Assembly: GCF_011075055.1 (NCBI RefSeq)
Contig: NC_058144.1
Span: 9,700,138-9,764,137 of the forward strand
From: Mangifera indica
Lineage: Eukaryota; Streptophyta; Magnoliopsida; Sapindales; Anacardiaceae
DNA: 64,000 nt
Reading direction: 5' to 3'
Part shown: positions 24,701 through 37,400 of the stretch, one piece after another
How positions within the stretch are numbered: the first letter of the stretch is position 1
How the letters are laid out: each line of letters begins with the position of its first letter
The notes under the pieces: generated by a model
Told to the model about the DNA's origin: nothing
Databases searched by the model: none
What the model saw: only the letters and a program-made list of their open reading frames with translations
Made by a program: the position numbers and the translations under genes

Positions 24701-27700
24701 TTTTTATTAGGTTGGTTGTTTCAGCATGAACATGAGCACCGCCAATGGTCAGCTGCAATTTCTCTTGGATTGATATCAAGGTCCCTACATGTAACTGATC
24801 ATAAGCAGAAATTTCAGAATATCAATGGTCTTCTTGAGGTATAGAGTTTTATCATGTGATGTTATCTTTTGGTTATCTATGGAATGGAGCTCAAAACAAT
24901 GCTAAAAACAATTGTGATAATCAGTTGAGGCTATATGCATCAAGTATAGAAATTATCAGACAAGGGAAAACCATCTTTCTTTGTTGACTCAGGAAGGAGG
25001 ATAACTCAAAATGCACTATGAAAGTTTTGATGGTTTTGTAGTGTGTTTTACATACTGGCTATGCTTTCAGGTTTTGTGTGGCAGTAGAAGCATCCTTGTC
25101 AGAGGGGCCTGTGGGGTTGGCTTGGGATTTTCATGCCAAGATTTACTCACCCGGGGTGAATTCGCTGATGATTCTAACTTGGACAGAGAAACCTATAAGA
25201 CGCAGGAAATGGAATTACTTGGAAGAATAGTGAAAGTGTTATCTATGAGGATATGTCAACTTGCTCCCTCTTCATCTGGTATTCTTGAAAATCTCTCTGA
25301 TCATTTTCCTGTGGGCTCTTATGATGTTGATATTGATATAAGTTTTAAACTTCCACATGAGAATTTTATTGACTTGGAGGATGATATTTGGGGTGTTGCT
25401 GGACTCGTCCTTGGTTTGGCAAGCTCTATTGGTGTAGTATACAGGACTGGGGCATACGATGCAGTTCTCAAGATAAAAGACCTAATCATATCCTGGATTC
25501 CTAATGTGAATTCTCTGGTTCAAGATTCTGGTTCTTATTATGAAAGGTCTGAGATAGTTTTATCAGTAGGATCCTGCCTGGCACTTCCTGTTGTAGTGGC
25601 GTTCTGCCGAAAAGTTGAATTGATGGATGATACAGAGCTGGACCATCTTGTTATTGGCTATAGGGAACTTATTTCTGAGTTATTATTAGTTAATAAATCT
25701 GGCAACCTCTATAAGAGCCTTTTGTTGGCATCATGTGTTGGGGCAGGGAGCCTTCTTGCATGCATTTTGAGTGAAGGGGTGCAATCTATTAAAGTTGATC
25801 ATGTAAAGTGTTTACTGCAATTGTTCAAAAAATGTTACTCTAGTCCTTACCCTCCTATCATCAATTTGGGTGGCGTGCTTGGAGTTGTTAATGCTTTGGG
25901 AGCAGATGCTGGATTTTTTGTCAATGTTCATCCATCAACCTCCTCTATTCATGCTGGTTATGCACAGAAGGTAGCCAAAATTTCCCATTTTGACTAAATG
26001 CATCCCTGTCTGCCTTGTTTTTTCTTTTTTGTAGATCTTCCCTATTTTCTTACTTGGTTATGTAATTAACTGAAGGTTCAATTTTAACTTGACAGGAACA
26101 TTCTTATATTTTGGGTCCCATACTTTCGAATCCCCTTTTTGAGCAACATGTGACGCCATTGATGCAAGAAATATTTCTGATGGCACAAAATTCTAATGAC
26201 CATCAACTTCAACAGTATGCTGCATGGGCTATGTCATTTCTGCGACATCATATATGGTCCAAAGAACTATTAAATATTGATAGCAATATCCAGACTGATG
26301 CATCTGGTTCAAAAATTGCTCCTCACAGTTTTCCTGAGGACAGCATAGTCATGAAACTCAGTTCGTGGCTAAATTGTAGAAATTTTTCTGTGGTAGGTTT
26401 ATTTCTCAAATTTGATCATACTAAATTTATCCTTGTTCTTCAGGTAGATGTTTATTATATCTAATTTTTTTTAGATGGTTAAACTTGAAGAAAGAAATAG
26501 TCATTGCATCACATTATTCACTTAATTTTCAGGAAAAAGATAACAGTGTACTTCAAAGTTGGCAATACTATGTTTATCTCTTTTATAATAGGATATATGT
26601 TATAGGATGGAGGAAAAATCATTATATGATGTTAATGAAGTAGGTCTTGATAAAGTGTTGGCATGAATTAAAAGGTAGAATATCAATGCTGTTGAGATGG
26701 ATGGCTCATATACAAGAATTTTGAAAAATAAATAAATAAATAAATAAAAGGAATTCGTTTGCAAGAGTTAGAGGGAGCACTGTTATCCTGATAGTTTGAA
26801 CATTTGGAAAACTGTGACATCATTTAAGTAGTTATAGGCTTCCCTAATCATTTTGAACTTGCTGTTTAATCTGTATTAACTTTTTTGCTCTGAAATTCAG
26901 ACGGATACTACTGCTCATGTTGAAACAGTATCAACTGTTTTGAGGTGCCTTTTGCGAGCACCCAGATTGCCAACCTTGGACTGGGGAGTGATCATCAGGC
27001 GTTGCATGAGATATGAGGCCAAAGTTGCCAATTCATTGCCTCCAGGTGCAGCTTGTAAGAGAGGAACCCTTAGGGAGGAATGTGTACAGTTCTCATTAGT
27101 TCATGCAAAACAATTTGATCCCCTCCTGACTTTCCTTGATGAGCTGTCTGATATTTCCAGGTTTGAACATATAAGCCCAGCTTGCTGATGTTTTCTCCTC
27201 TTCCTTTGCAAACCAGTTTGTTTTACTCTTTTAACTTTCTTACTATCTGATCTGTCCAGGTTTGGAAAGCTTGAGCTGAACTTGCAGGCATATCTGCTCT
27301 TCCATCTGGGTGACCTGATAAAATTATTCTCAGATTCAAGGCTTGAGAAACTATTTGATGATATAGCTGATTACTTCTCTTCATTTACTTCGTTTGAAGT
27401 ATATAATCCTGATCAGAAAAGCTTTCTGCGCATCTCTTGCTGGAAAGGTCTGTATCAGTGTCTGGAAGAAGCTTCTCTTGATTCTCTGGAGTACATTCCA
27501 AACATGGAGAAGTGCATGGAGGTTCTTTTTACCTTGCTGCCAGCACCACAATCTGTTTCCGTAGTTGGAGTAAATCAGAAGGATTTTGCACAGGAGTGGT
27601 CCAACGCAGTTAGATGCTTAGGGACGGCTCGACGGGGATGGTTATTGGATTTTCTGCAGGTAAGGTTATTCCTCTGTCTCTGGTTTTTATTTCTATAATT

Positions 27701-29041
27701 TTCACTGAAGCACTTCACTCAATAAAATGCCTTACCAGTTATTTGCTGGTATTGAGATCATCATATGATTCTATACTGATATAAGTATTCAGAGCTATAT
27801 CTTGCTTTTATTATTTGTTGTATAGAAATCAATTTTCATTGATGTGAACCTTAGGAGTACTGGCTGCTTACCGTAAAATTTTGAAGATACACATGTTGTA
27901 TAATTTAACCTTCTGTGGCATTAAATACTTTTATAACAGCCATCTGCTCCATGCAGGTTTCACATATGGATCAAGCACAAGATGATTTCCAGTTAAGTGA
28001 CGTGCTAAAAAAGATCCAAGCAAAAGCCAAACTAGTTAGAGTTGGCTCCTTCCAGTTGACTGAGCTGGGAAAGCTAAAAGCTTACATATTGAACTTTGAA
28101 CCACTTGGTTAGTATCTCTATAGCAAGATATGAAGTATATGGACAGATGAAGAAGTCATTACAACTTAGAAAATGGAAATATCTATTGTTGTCACAATGT
28201 GAAAAAGTTTGCTCATATTCAAAATTTTCTTTCTACATGAATCAACTTTTGTATTTCAGGTGTCTGGCATGTGCTTGTTGAGGTTGTTTCTGCCCTTCAA
28301 CATGCAGATGAAATTGTCAAAAGACAGTGGCTTGTTGATATTGTTGAAATCAGCTGTGTTTCACGTTATCCTTCTACGGTATGCTTTAATTCTACTTGTA
28401 GTTGAACTATTATAATATGAATGAAATGTGCATGGCCAATTGTAGTTCAATTTGCACAAATATTTTAACTTTCTTTTTTCAGGGAGTCATTTCTTTATAG
28501 ATAACAAAATAAGATGAGAAAAAAGTGCATCAGAATCTACTGCAAAATGGATAAGAAATTACAAGGAATAGAAAATAGAAAGGGGAGAGTTTAGACGCCT
28601 TCGTTTTTAAAGAAAAGAATATGAGTTTCTTTGTATCTATGTTTTTTATTAACAGTATAATCCATCATATCCCTGCAGGCACTGCAGTTTCTTGGCCTGC
28701 TTGCTGGTAGCTGCTGCAAATATATGCCTATTCTAACTCAAGATCACCTGACCGTGTTAAATGATCTACCATTGATTCTTTCTTCGCTTTTATCGGATCC
28801 CAGTTGGGAAGTTGTTGCAGAGTTGTTCGTTTCTTATCTCTGGGTATCAACAGAACGCATTTATAATTGGGCTACAAGTTTAGCTGTCGGCAAGTCATCA
28901 CCTAGCTCACAACCCATCCAAGAAAGCAAGAAGGATATGGCTGCTTTCCTGTTACAAGTGATGCATAGTACCTGTGTATGTTTGAAGGATTACTTGCCTC
29001 TAGAGAAGCAACTTAAGCTCTGCAATATGTTGGTCACCTGA
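15491..29041 (+). CDS. RST1: RST1 (RESURRECTION1), focadhesin/DUF3730-family protein, 26 coding exons
   Basis: Exons: 15491-15883, 16265-16549, 16697-16780, 16914-17190, 17631-17872, 18407-18590, 18717-18904, 19019-19119, 20000-20075, 20480-20611, 20707-20788, 21934-22006, 22464-22632, 22815-22945, 23042-23133, 23346-23434, 23526-23741, 23826-23903, 24656-24838, 25071-25970, 26096-26392, 26901-27160, 27260-27659, 27957-28107, 28260-28378, 28679-29041. They sum to 5565 bases, 1854 residues plus stop, close to the 1841 of Arabidopsis RST1, with no frameshift. The N-terminus ([20 protein letters not shown]) and [12 protein letters not shown] are clearly RST1. The protein is a long alpha-solenoid with no catalytic motif. 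In Arabidopsis RST1 acts with RIPR to link the cytoplasmic exosome and SKI complex; mutants have altered cuticular wax and shrunken seeds. Exon 4 has alternative AG acceptors (16913 or 16910) and exon 16 a weak donor. The gene looks functional. Confidence 0.95.
21667..21880. repeat. (AT)n/(GTAT)n microsatellite and palindromic AT element in RST1 intron 11
   Basis: An uninterrupted AT dinucleotide run from about 21667 to 21703 passes into GTAT repeats, then into a palindromic MITE-like block (about 21719-21880, copy D). ACACAATCAATAAA at the left pairs with TGTGTATTAAAAAATGTGTA at the right. It lies in a 1145-base intron and does not touch an exon. Confidence 0.7.
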
Positions 29042-31322
29042 GACATGAACACTCTTTTTTCAAAAGATATATATTTCCAAGTTAGGCCAGCCTAATGGAT
29101 TTTGATTTTGATCTTGCCACAACTAGTACAATTTTTCCATGTATATATGTGGGAACAGATAGTTGTTTCTTGTTTTTTCAACAATTTTTATATTAGAAAG
29201 AAAAATGTTTCATATAATTTTTTTGTATACAGATTATGTGACATTGTTTTTATGGTCAAGTCATTCATGGTCATCAATCCAAGTGATCCCTTATTTTACC
29301 ATGTGCAGGTGCAGCTTGGGATTGCTTTGTCACATAGCAAACAAATACAACCGAAACTTTTTTTTTATTTCCATCTTAAAATAAAGTAAGAAAGAAATTA
29401 ATACCCGGGATTGCTTTTTTCACATAGTAAAAAAAAAAAAAAAAATTTACCTTAGAGTAAAATGAGAAAAAATTTCATGGAATTAGAATAAGGGTAATGT
29501 GTAGTTTGGTTTCGTACTATATCATTGCCCTAGGAGAGTTTTTACGGACTGAGTTGGAATGGTATAAAAGTTTTTTCAAACTAAATTAAAAAAAACAGTT
29601 TTAAAAAATTTTAAATTAGATTTAAATTATTTTAAATTTCAAATTAAATCAAATTAAAAAAATATTATTTCATTCAGTTTAAATTTATTAAAAATAATTC
29701 ACTTTTAAATATATTGTATTTAATAAATAATAATTAAATTATAATTTTCTAAAATATAAGATAAACTTGTAAAATAAATATGAATTACATATACATTTAA
29801 TATATAAAAAAAATGATAAAATAAATATAACAAAAAAATAACACATTTAATTGTTTATTAAAAAAATTTATCAAATAAGGTCTTATATATATTGAAAAAA
29901 TATGAACCGTAGATTCTTTTTTTAATTTATCAAATTGAATAATTTTATAAATCAAATCGTAATTTTTTGAATTATTCATTTAAAATTTATAATTTGAATC
30001 AAATTATATACGACTCTTCTCTTTGGGATAATTAAAATTGATAATTGATAATTCTTATAAAAAAAAAATAAATTAAGATGGATGATTAATTGGACTGGAA
30101 GTACCTATTTTATAAATGGTCAAAAGACATAGTTCCACCCATGGTTTGATGTTTTCTCACAATTTCACACATTAACTTTGAAAAAACCTAAAATACTACT
30201 TTTTTTTTTTACTGATATAATTAATAGTTTCTATAGTAGAAATGTATCATCGTAATTGTATTATAATCCTTGAATATTATAATTTTAATAAACTTTTTTA
30301 ATTAATCTCCAAAACATTAAATGTCAACCTCTCAGTGCAAAAATTGTGACATCATTAATAAAATCAATGGTTCAGAATTATCCATACAAATCTATATTTA
30401 TGATTAGTTTAAAAAGTATTAACAAATATAAGAGTAACAAGCGAAGCATTGTTTTGTCATTTCCGCAAAAAAAAAAATAAAAATCTTTTAATTTTAAAAT
30501 TGTTTTTCAATTATAAATTGAATTAAAAGTGATACGAGTAATTTTAGGTTTAAATGAAAAAGAAGGGTTGTAACTTAAAAACTTTTTTCACAACTATAAT
30601 CTCCCAAATTCTCACTAACCAAACCAATGCTTTTTGAGCACTCCCATCTCTAGTCATGCGAACTCCTCCGATCATACACACTTTAATTCAACTTTTATCG
30701 TTGTCATGTACGTTGTCATTGATCCACCAGTCAATGACAACCAAAAAGAAGACGACGATGAAGAGGAACATGAGTCCGATTTTGAAGCCTAAACTGGTCG
30801 CCAAGTCCTAGCACAAAACCTTCAAGCTATAGCTCCAATCATAGCCGAGTGGAGATGTTTGAAGAATTCAACTGGGCTTGCCAGATGACACCTCAAATAA
30901 TGTTCAAACAATCAAACAATTTAGACTATTTATTAAATTCAAAATGCAATTAACATGAAAGATAAAATCGTAATTAAAGGGTAATTTAGTAAAATAGTCA
31001 TTATAATTTGAGGTTAATTTGGTTATTTTTATATATAAATGGTAAAATAGTCATTTAAACTATAAATTAACAAAAACAGTTAATTTTAACGTTTAATGGG
31101 TAATATTTTTGCTTTTTCAAAGTTAATGGGTGAGATTGAAGAACATTAAACTATGGATGGGAATCGTTTCATAAATTAGTCTGTTTAAATGAGAAGGCCA
31201 AATCTTTGTGAATCAAACTTTCTCAGTTCACGCTCAATATCTGTAGCAAGCGGCAACACAATAGGTTAGTTGAACCAAGTATCAAGCCCTGTACGCTTCT
31301 TTCTTATCGTTGTTGCCTTCTG
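29042..31322. other. Intergenic region between RST1 and the PPR gene
   Basis: RST1 3' flank with an imperfect duplication (a GGGATTGCTTTGTCACATAG-type unit near 29318 and again near 29405). Then AT-rich low-complexity DNA (29480-30060), then a foldback element (30118-31167). No gene recognised. Confidence 0.6.
30118..31167. mobile_element. Foldback (MULE-type MITE family) element
   Basis: The left arm begins GGTCAAAAGACATAGTTCC and continues through CACATTAACTTTGAAAAA. The right arm carries the reverse complement (TTTTTCAAAGTTAATGGGTG, then ACTATGGATGGGAA). The left terminus resembles the GGCCAAAAGACTT ends of the elements at 46029, 47706 and 55594. The flanks TTTATAAAT (30109-30117) and TTCATAAAT (31168-31176) agree at 8 of 9 positions, but the last bases of the right terminus are missing, so the edge is uncertain. 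No ORF. Confidence 0.6.
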
Positions 31323-33218
31323 ATGAATCGTCCACCATTAACTTATCCTGCAAATCAACTTCAAATGCTCCTTACTTTACCTAAAAAACCATTCCTTAAC
31401 ATAAACTCTTTACTCAAGTTCGCCTTTTCTTCTTCTTCTCTGCCGGTCATTCAAGATTCCGAGTCCAAAGCATTCTCAAACCCTCTCTACCATTTGCTTC
31501 CCCAAACTCAAAACCCCAACAACATAGTCAATCTTATTTGTTCTTCTCTTAATCAGGGCAATTCTCATTTAATCCTTCTTCAGGATGACTTAAAAGGCAT
31601 TCTTCCTCATCTGGGTAATCTTGAAATTTCAAGGGTTTTGCTTCGATGCCAATCTGATTCTGCAAAAGCTCTCACTTTCTTTGAATGGGTTAAAAATGAT
31701 TTAGGTATCAAGCCTACAAATCATAATTATTGTCTAATTGTTCATATATTGGCTTGGAATAAAAAGTTCTCGCTAGCAATGAAGTTGCTGTGTGAATTGA
31801 TTGAGATGGTGAAGGATAGTTCACAAAGTGCGGAAGTTTTTCAGGATTTGCTTTTGAGTACTGAAGATTGTAATTCGGATCCTGTTGTTTTTGATATACT
31901 TATTAAGGCTTATGCAAAAGGGGGTTTGATTAAAGAAGGTTTTAGGTCTTTTAAAAATAGTATTGAGGTTGGCTTTTTACCTAGTGTGATTGCTTGCAAT
32001 TGTCTTTTGAATGGGCTGCTGAAGTTGAAATGTTTTGATCAGTGTTGGCAAGTTTATAAGGACATGGGGAGAGCTGGGATACACCCTAATTCTTATACCT
32101 TTAATATCTTGACTCATGTTTTTTGCAAAGGTGGAGGTGTTGACAAGGTGAATGAATTTTTAGAAAAGATGGAAGAAGAAGGGTTTGATCCAGATTTGGT
32201 GACATATAATACGCTGATTAGTAGCTATTGTAAAAAGGGCAGATTTACTGATGCGTTTTATTTGTATAGGATCATGTACCGGAGAAATGTGTTGCCGGAT
32301 TTGGTTACATATACTGCATTGATGAATGTTCTTTGTAAAGAAGGTAATGTGAAGGAGGCTCATCAGTTATTCCATCGAATGATTCATAGGGGTGTGAGTC
32401 CTGATGTTGTTTCATATAATACTCTTATTTATGGCTATTGCAAAGAGGGAAAGATACAAGAGTCAAGGTTATTGCTGTATGAAATGATAGGAAATGGGAT
32501 TTTTCCAGATAATTATACTTGCCAGGTTATTGTAGAGGGATATGGGAAAGAGGGCAGGCTGCTTTCAGCTCTAAATTTGGTTGTAGAGCTTCAGAGATTT
32601 GGAGTTTCAATTTCTGAAAATGTTTATAATTATCTAATAGTTGCTTTGTGTCATGAAAATCGACCATTTGCAGCTAAGAGTCTTCTGGAAAGGATTTCTC
32701 AGGAGGCCATTGTGCTTGACATGGAAACATACAATAAATTGATCGAGTCTCTTTGTGAAAGTGATGCTGTGTCAGATGCATTACTCCTGAAAGAAGAGAT
32801 GGTGAATAAAAATCTGAAACCAAGTCATTTTACATATAGATCTCTTATACAATGCTTGTGTAGAACAAGCCGAAGTGAGGAGGCGTTATCCTTGTTGAGA
32901 GAAATGCTTGAATCTGGTATTCGACCTGATGCGCAGATATGCCGGGCATTAATACATGGATACTGCAAAGAGATGGATGTTAATAAAGCAGAATCATTAC
33001 TAGGCTTCTTTGCCACAGAGTTTCAAATTTATGATTCTGAAAGTTACAATGCAGTTTTCAGCATGTTTTCTGAAGATGGTGATCTGTCAAAATTGATGGA
33101 GCTGCAACATAGGTTATTGAAACTGGGGTATGCACCAAATAGCCTTACATGTAAGTATGTGATCCATGGTTTATGGAAAGGAATAGAATTAGAAAAGCTC
33201 AAGCATCATGTGGAATGA
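31323..33218 (+). CDS. P-class pentatricopeptide repeat (PPR) protein, At5g40400-like
   Basis: A 631-residue intronless protein. The first about 40 residues are rich in Ser, Leu, Lys and Pro with few acids, as in organelle transit peptides, so mitochondria or plastids are the likely site. From about residue 185 to 600 there are about eleven 35-residue helical repeats with PPR signatures such as PDLVTYNTLISSYCKKGRF, PDVVSYNTLIYGYCKEGKI and PSHFTYRSLIQCLC. No E, DYW or SMR domain follows, so it is P-class. Such proteins bind specific organelle RNAs to aid splicing, stability or translation; the target cannot be read here. The C-terminus ends shortly after the last repeat. Its placement with oleosin and raffinose synthase matches Arabidopsis At5g40400, next to At5g40390. 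Family is certain; the orthologue is inferred. Confidence 0.93.
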   Translation: MNRPPLTYPANQLQMLLTLPKKPFLNINSLLKFAFSSSSLPVIQDSESKAFSNPLYHLLPQTQNPNNIVNLICSSLNQGNSHLILLQDDLKGILPHLGNLEISRVLLRCQSDSAKALTFFEWVKNDLGIKPTNHNYCLIVHILAWNKKFSLAMKLLCELIEMVKDSSQSAEVFQDLLLSTEDCNSDPVVFDILIKAYAKGGLIKEGFRSFKNSIEVGFLPSVIACNCLLNGLLKLKCFDQCWQVYKDMGRAGIHPNSYTFNILTHVFCKGGGVDKVNEFLEKMEEEGFDPDLVTYNTLISSYCKKGRFTDAFYLYRIMYRRNVLPDLVTYTALMNVLCKEGNVKEAHQLFHRMIHRGVSPDVVSYNTLIYGYCKEGKIQESRLLLYEMIGNGIFPDNYTCQVIVEGYGKEGRLLSALNLVVELQRFGVSISENVYNYLIVALCHENRPFAAKSLLERISQEAIVLDMETYNKLIESLCESDAVSDALLLKEEMVNKNLKPSHFTYRSLIQCLCRTSRSEEALSLLREMLESGIRPDAQICRALIHGYCKEMDVNKAESLLGFFATEFQIYDSESYNAVFSMFSEDGDLSKLMELQHRLLKLGYAPNSLTCKYVIHGLWKGIELEKLKHHVE

Positions 33219-34487
33219 AAATGTTGGGGCAACTTTTGAAGCCATGATGCTCAACAGCAACATCGGAACATGGTATCCTAATGACAAGTCCCCTATTTGT
33301 TTCAGATGCATGTGATATTCAAAAATGAAAATGCAAATAATAGTCGGTAGAGTATGCAGAATCAGTTGATACGAATCATGTTGTACATTAGAATTTTCAA
33401 TCTTTAAACTTATTGTATCATCCCATTTTTTAATGGAAATGAATAATGGGTTATTTCATGTGGTAGAACAAGATATTTCTGTAAAGTTTGCCTTCAAAAA
33501 TTGGATTTAGTTGAGAAAGAGTTCATGGAACTAGTTCAGATGTGAGATGTTTACCAGTTTGCTCTTCTTCACATGCTGCGATAGAGGAATAAGATTTTCG
33601 TACTGCTATTTTGCACCGCAAATGTTTTCTGAGACTGAGAATGGGAACATTTAATTAATTTAAAACATTAATAAAAGCAAAAATTAGGCCTCGAATGATA
33701 TTTTAAAATTCTTATATTGCTATATTATTTGAAAGATTATTAAAAAGAATATTAAGATATTAGTTTAATTAAACATTTGTGATTAATTATTGTTATTTAT
33801 TATATTAATTAAAAAAGATATTTTTATTTTAAAAAATTAGTAAATAAAAATCAGATTATAACAAATTCGATAATTTGATTATATTTTTATATTATTTATC
33901 ATATCAATATTATTAACAATAATATCAATAAAAAATAAATTATTAAAATAATATTTTATTATCGTTCTCTAAGTTTATTTTCAATTGTTTAGTTATATTT
34001 CATATTAAATTTATGTTTTAATTTATATTTTCAATTGTTTTGTAATATTCCATATTAAATTTATGTTTAGTTGTTTCATAACCAAATATATCATCTATCA
34101 ATGCAAAGGAAGCTACAGTACAAAAACTGTCACATTTTTTTCTGAATAAATTCGTAGGGAAAAAGATCCTTCAATGTCCTTTATGTAACCATTTCCTTAA
34201 TTTAAACAGAATTTCTCAACTTATCCTTTACTCCTACATGTCTAAGCTGAAAGACAACACAAATCTGCCACTCAACTAACCATTATCATGGTGGCACTCC
34301 AAAAATCCGAAAATTTCATTTTTACATATCCTATTATGCAAAAGAAGGAAAGGGGAAAAAATATATATTGGAAAAAAAGAAAGAAAAAAACAAAGTTCAG
34401 CAATTGCTTGAACAAATCTTCTGAAAATTAGTATTCGACAGATTTAACATTTTACCTCACTGTACAAATCCAGCAATCAGCCCTTCC
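33219..34487. other. Convergent intergenic region between PPR and CCCH/RRM genes
   Basis: It holds the 3' flanks of two convergent genes. It is AT-rich in the middle (33650-34080), with a two-copy 50-bp tandem repeat at about 33966-34069 (TTTTCAATTGTTT..CATATTAAATTTATGTTT repeated). No gene seen. Confidence 0.6.
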
Positions 34488-37400
34488 TCAGCTAACATTG
34501 TCCTTGGGAGACTCTTTCTCAGCAGACACTGCAGCTGGACTCGGCTGGGAAACTTCAAGTGATCCTGCATGCTCAACACTACTACTTCTTTCCAAATTTT
34601 CGGATTCTACATTTCCTGATGCAGCACCTTCCTGGGAAACAATGCATACAAAGTTGTCATCTTCCTGAACATCCACATCAGAAGATTCCTTATGAGCAGA
34701 TGGCGAATTTTCTGTGTCTGCAGTACCTTCCTGGGAAAGATTGCAGGCTGATTTTTCTTCTTGCTGAACATCAGCATCTGAAGATCCCTTAAGAGTAGAT
34801 GATGAATTTTCTCTGTTACCTAGGTCATTGCCAGAGCCACTAGACATCAGCCACATAAACTGCAAATTGTGGCCTTGCCAACATTTACCATTTTGAAACG
34901 CCCTCTCAGCAGAACGACGTGTTGTGAATGCTATACGAGCTGAGCAATTTTTCTCTGAATCTAATCCGTTGACACCTTCATGGAGTTCACCACCTTCCAA
35001 CTCAACAGCAGAAAGATCACCATATGATGAAAAGTGCTCCTTCAAGACAGCAACCTGGAAGGGAATTAAGGCTTTAGTTTACCTTTCACTGAGTATGAGT
35101 ACATACACCATGAAAAACTAATCCTAGGAGTAAGATTATGCCGATGCATTTATCAAAAAGAAAGATAACATCAGTGCATAGATATTATATTGCGACTGCT
35201 ATGACGCATGATAGAAGTATTTCTTACAGGATACTTAGTATGAGGAAAGAACAACAAGGCCTATGTATAGCCCACAGAATTAGGTGCTCAACTGATTGTT
35301 CTCAAGGTCAAAGATTTAAACGGTCTCCCAAGTCCCAATCCCCAAAAACCTCTTCCTAGTTCCACATATTATTGCTTGAGCAATCAAAATTACAAGGCAT
35401 TCAAATTGAAATTTCTTCATAACCTTTCACAACTCACAATTATAATGGATCCCGACATTAGTGATCAATATCAACTATCACACAAACAAATCTGCAAGCA
35501 TAGATAAATAAACTCAAACATTTTATTATAGTACTTCTCTTCCCTTGTTGGCTTACACTTGTATTCCTATGTGATAAAAAATAAAAAAAAAATCTCCCAC
35601 ACATTCTCTGAGGATTTATCCTAATAGCCTTTTCTCATGCTTCACCTCCTGGGTAATGATAAAAAAAAATGTTGCTACACGGCAATGAATTTATGGTTTA
35701 ACAACCAAATAAAATTATCAAGCAAAAACTATGCCGCTACTCATAGCTCAGTGAAAAAATATACATTGCACATGCACTAAAGGGTGGAGAATGGGGATGG
35801 AGAGAGAGACTTACATCTGCCAAACCTGCTGGTAGAGGTGGAACAATTCTGAATGCGGTAGGTCGGTTGTCTAATTTGTATCTATTCATCAAAAATGGAG
35901 GTCCTACAGGTGTTAATGGACGAATATGCTGCTTGAAGCTTGTAGATTCATGCAACACCATGGCTGTGCTTGATTTGGGACTATGGTATACAACAGTGTC
36001 CACAATTTTATTCTTGTCAGCCACCATCTCAGCACTTGGTGATGCCACTGTTGCTCCAGGACCAGACGACCTTCCTGCACCTTCTGCAAGATCAGTTGCT
36101 ACTCCTACTTTTGGTTTCTTAGCAGCTTGCTCCATCCCCAAGTCACCCTTGACTCCTCCAGACTGCAAAACAATCAAAAACAGCAGCCATTGTAAAGAGA
36201 TGACATCTTCAAAGGCACAAAATCAACAGTATCACATCCCAGATTTCTTGTATGAACAGAAAGAAAGAAAGCAAGTTATTTGTATATGTGATCTCTTATA
36301 AGGAAACTTCCTAATACTGTAACATAAATAAAATAATAATAATACAGAACCACTGTAAAATGCAGTAAATTTCATATTTAAAAAGTGAATTGAAAAAGCA
36401 TTTGGTTTTGTAAATTCATGACCAAGACCGTGATAGCCATGGATCTCTCCATTTTAGGGGTTTAGCTACCACTGCAAATGCAAGTACCCTAACACTTTAG
36501 CTGCTGTAAAATATAACAGAAGGAAATTCCCAAAATGACAGCCAAGAGATTACAGGCATCATAAAAATGTATATCATTTAGAAAATAAATATAGAAAACA
36601 TCATATGAAGGTAAGGCAATAGCTGTTACTTGTTTCTCTAATTTGTCCAGCTTGCGGCGGAAGTCATTCCGCTTCTGGTCCAGCAATTCCTGTTTCTTTC
36701 GAAGTTCCTCCTTCAACTGCTCCAGACTATCCAACTTCTTTTGCAAAGGTGGAACTTTCGGACTATTCGAGATGACTGGTGAAGAGTGATCACAGGCAGG
36801 CAGAGAAATGTCAGAAGCAGGGGTAGTACTACCCTTCACAGCAGCAGATTGAAGATTATTATCCGTTACTTTGTTAGCAACAGACAGATGCGCTGGGACT
36901 GAAGCTGCTGTCACACCACGAGGAGTCAGAGATGTGCTAGTGCCACTGCTTATGCCATCATCTGGTATGCTATCACGATTAGCCCACCAAAGCTTGATAA
37001 AGCGGTTACCCATAACAGCATCAGGTGCCTTTAGAGCAGCCTCTGCCTCTTCTCTTTTGGAAAACTGCACAAAAGCACGCTCACTATTTAATGGGATATA
37101 AATGTCAACAACCTCTCCAAACTTGCGAAAATGTGAAAAAAGTGCCTCTCTTCTATTGTGTTTCTGGGGAATTCCGTTGACAAATAGGGTGCGCAATGCC
37201 TTTTGTGATGGTTTCCGGATATTATGCATAGTATCAATCTGTAACTTGGCAGATGCATCCATAACTTTTGAGCCAGCATCCTCGTCAATACTCCGCTTTC
37301 CTCTGCGGAAAGCACCATGAAGGCTGGATAACACATCTTTACCTTCCTTGGTCTCATTCTCAAGATAATCTGAGGGACTTAATGTTACATCAATTTTCTC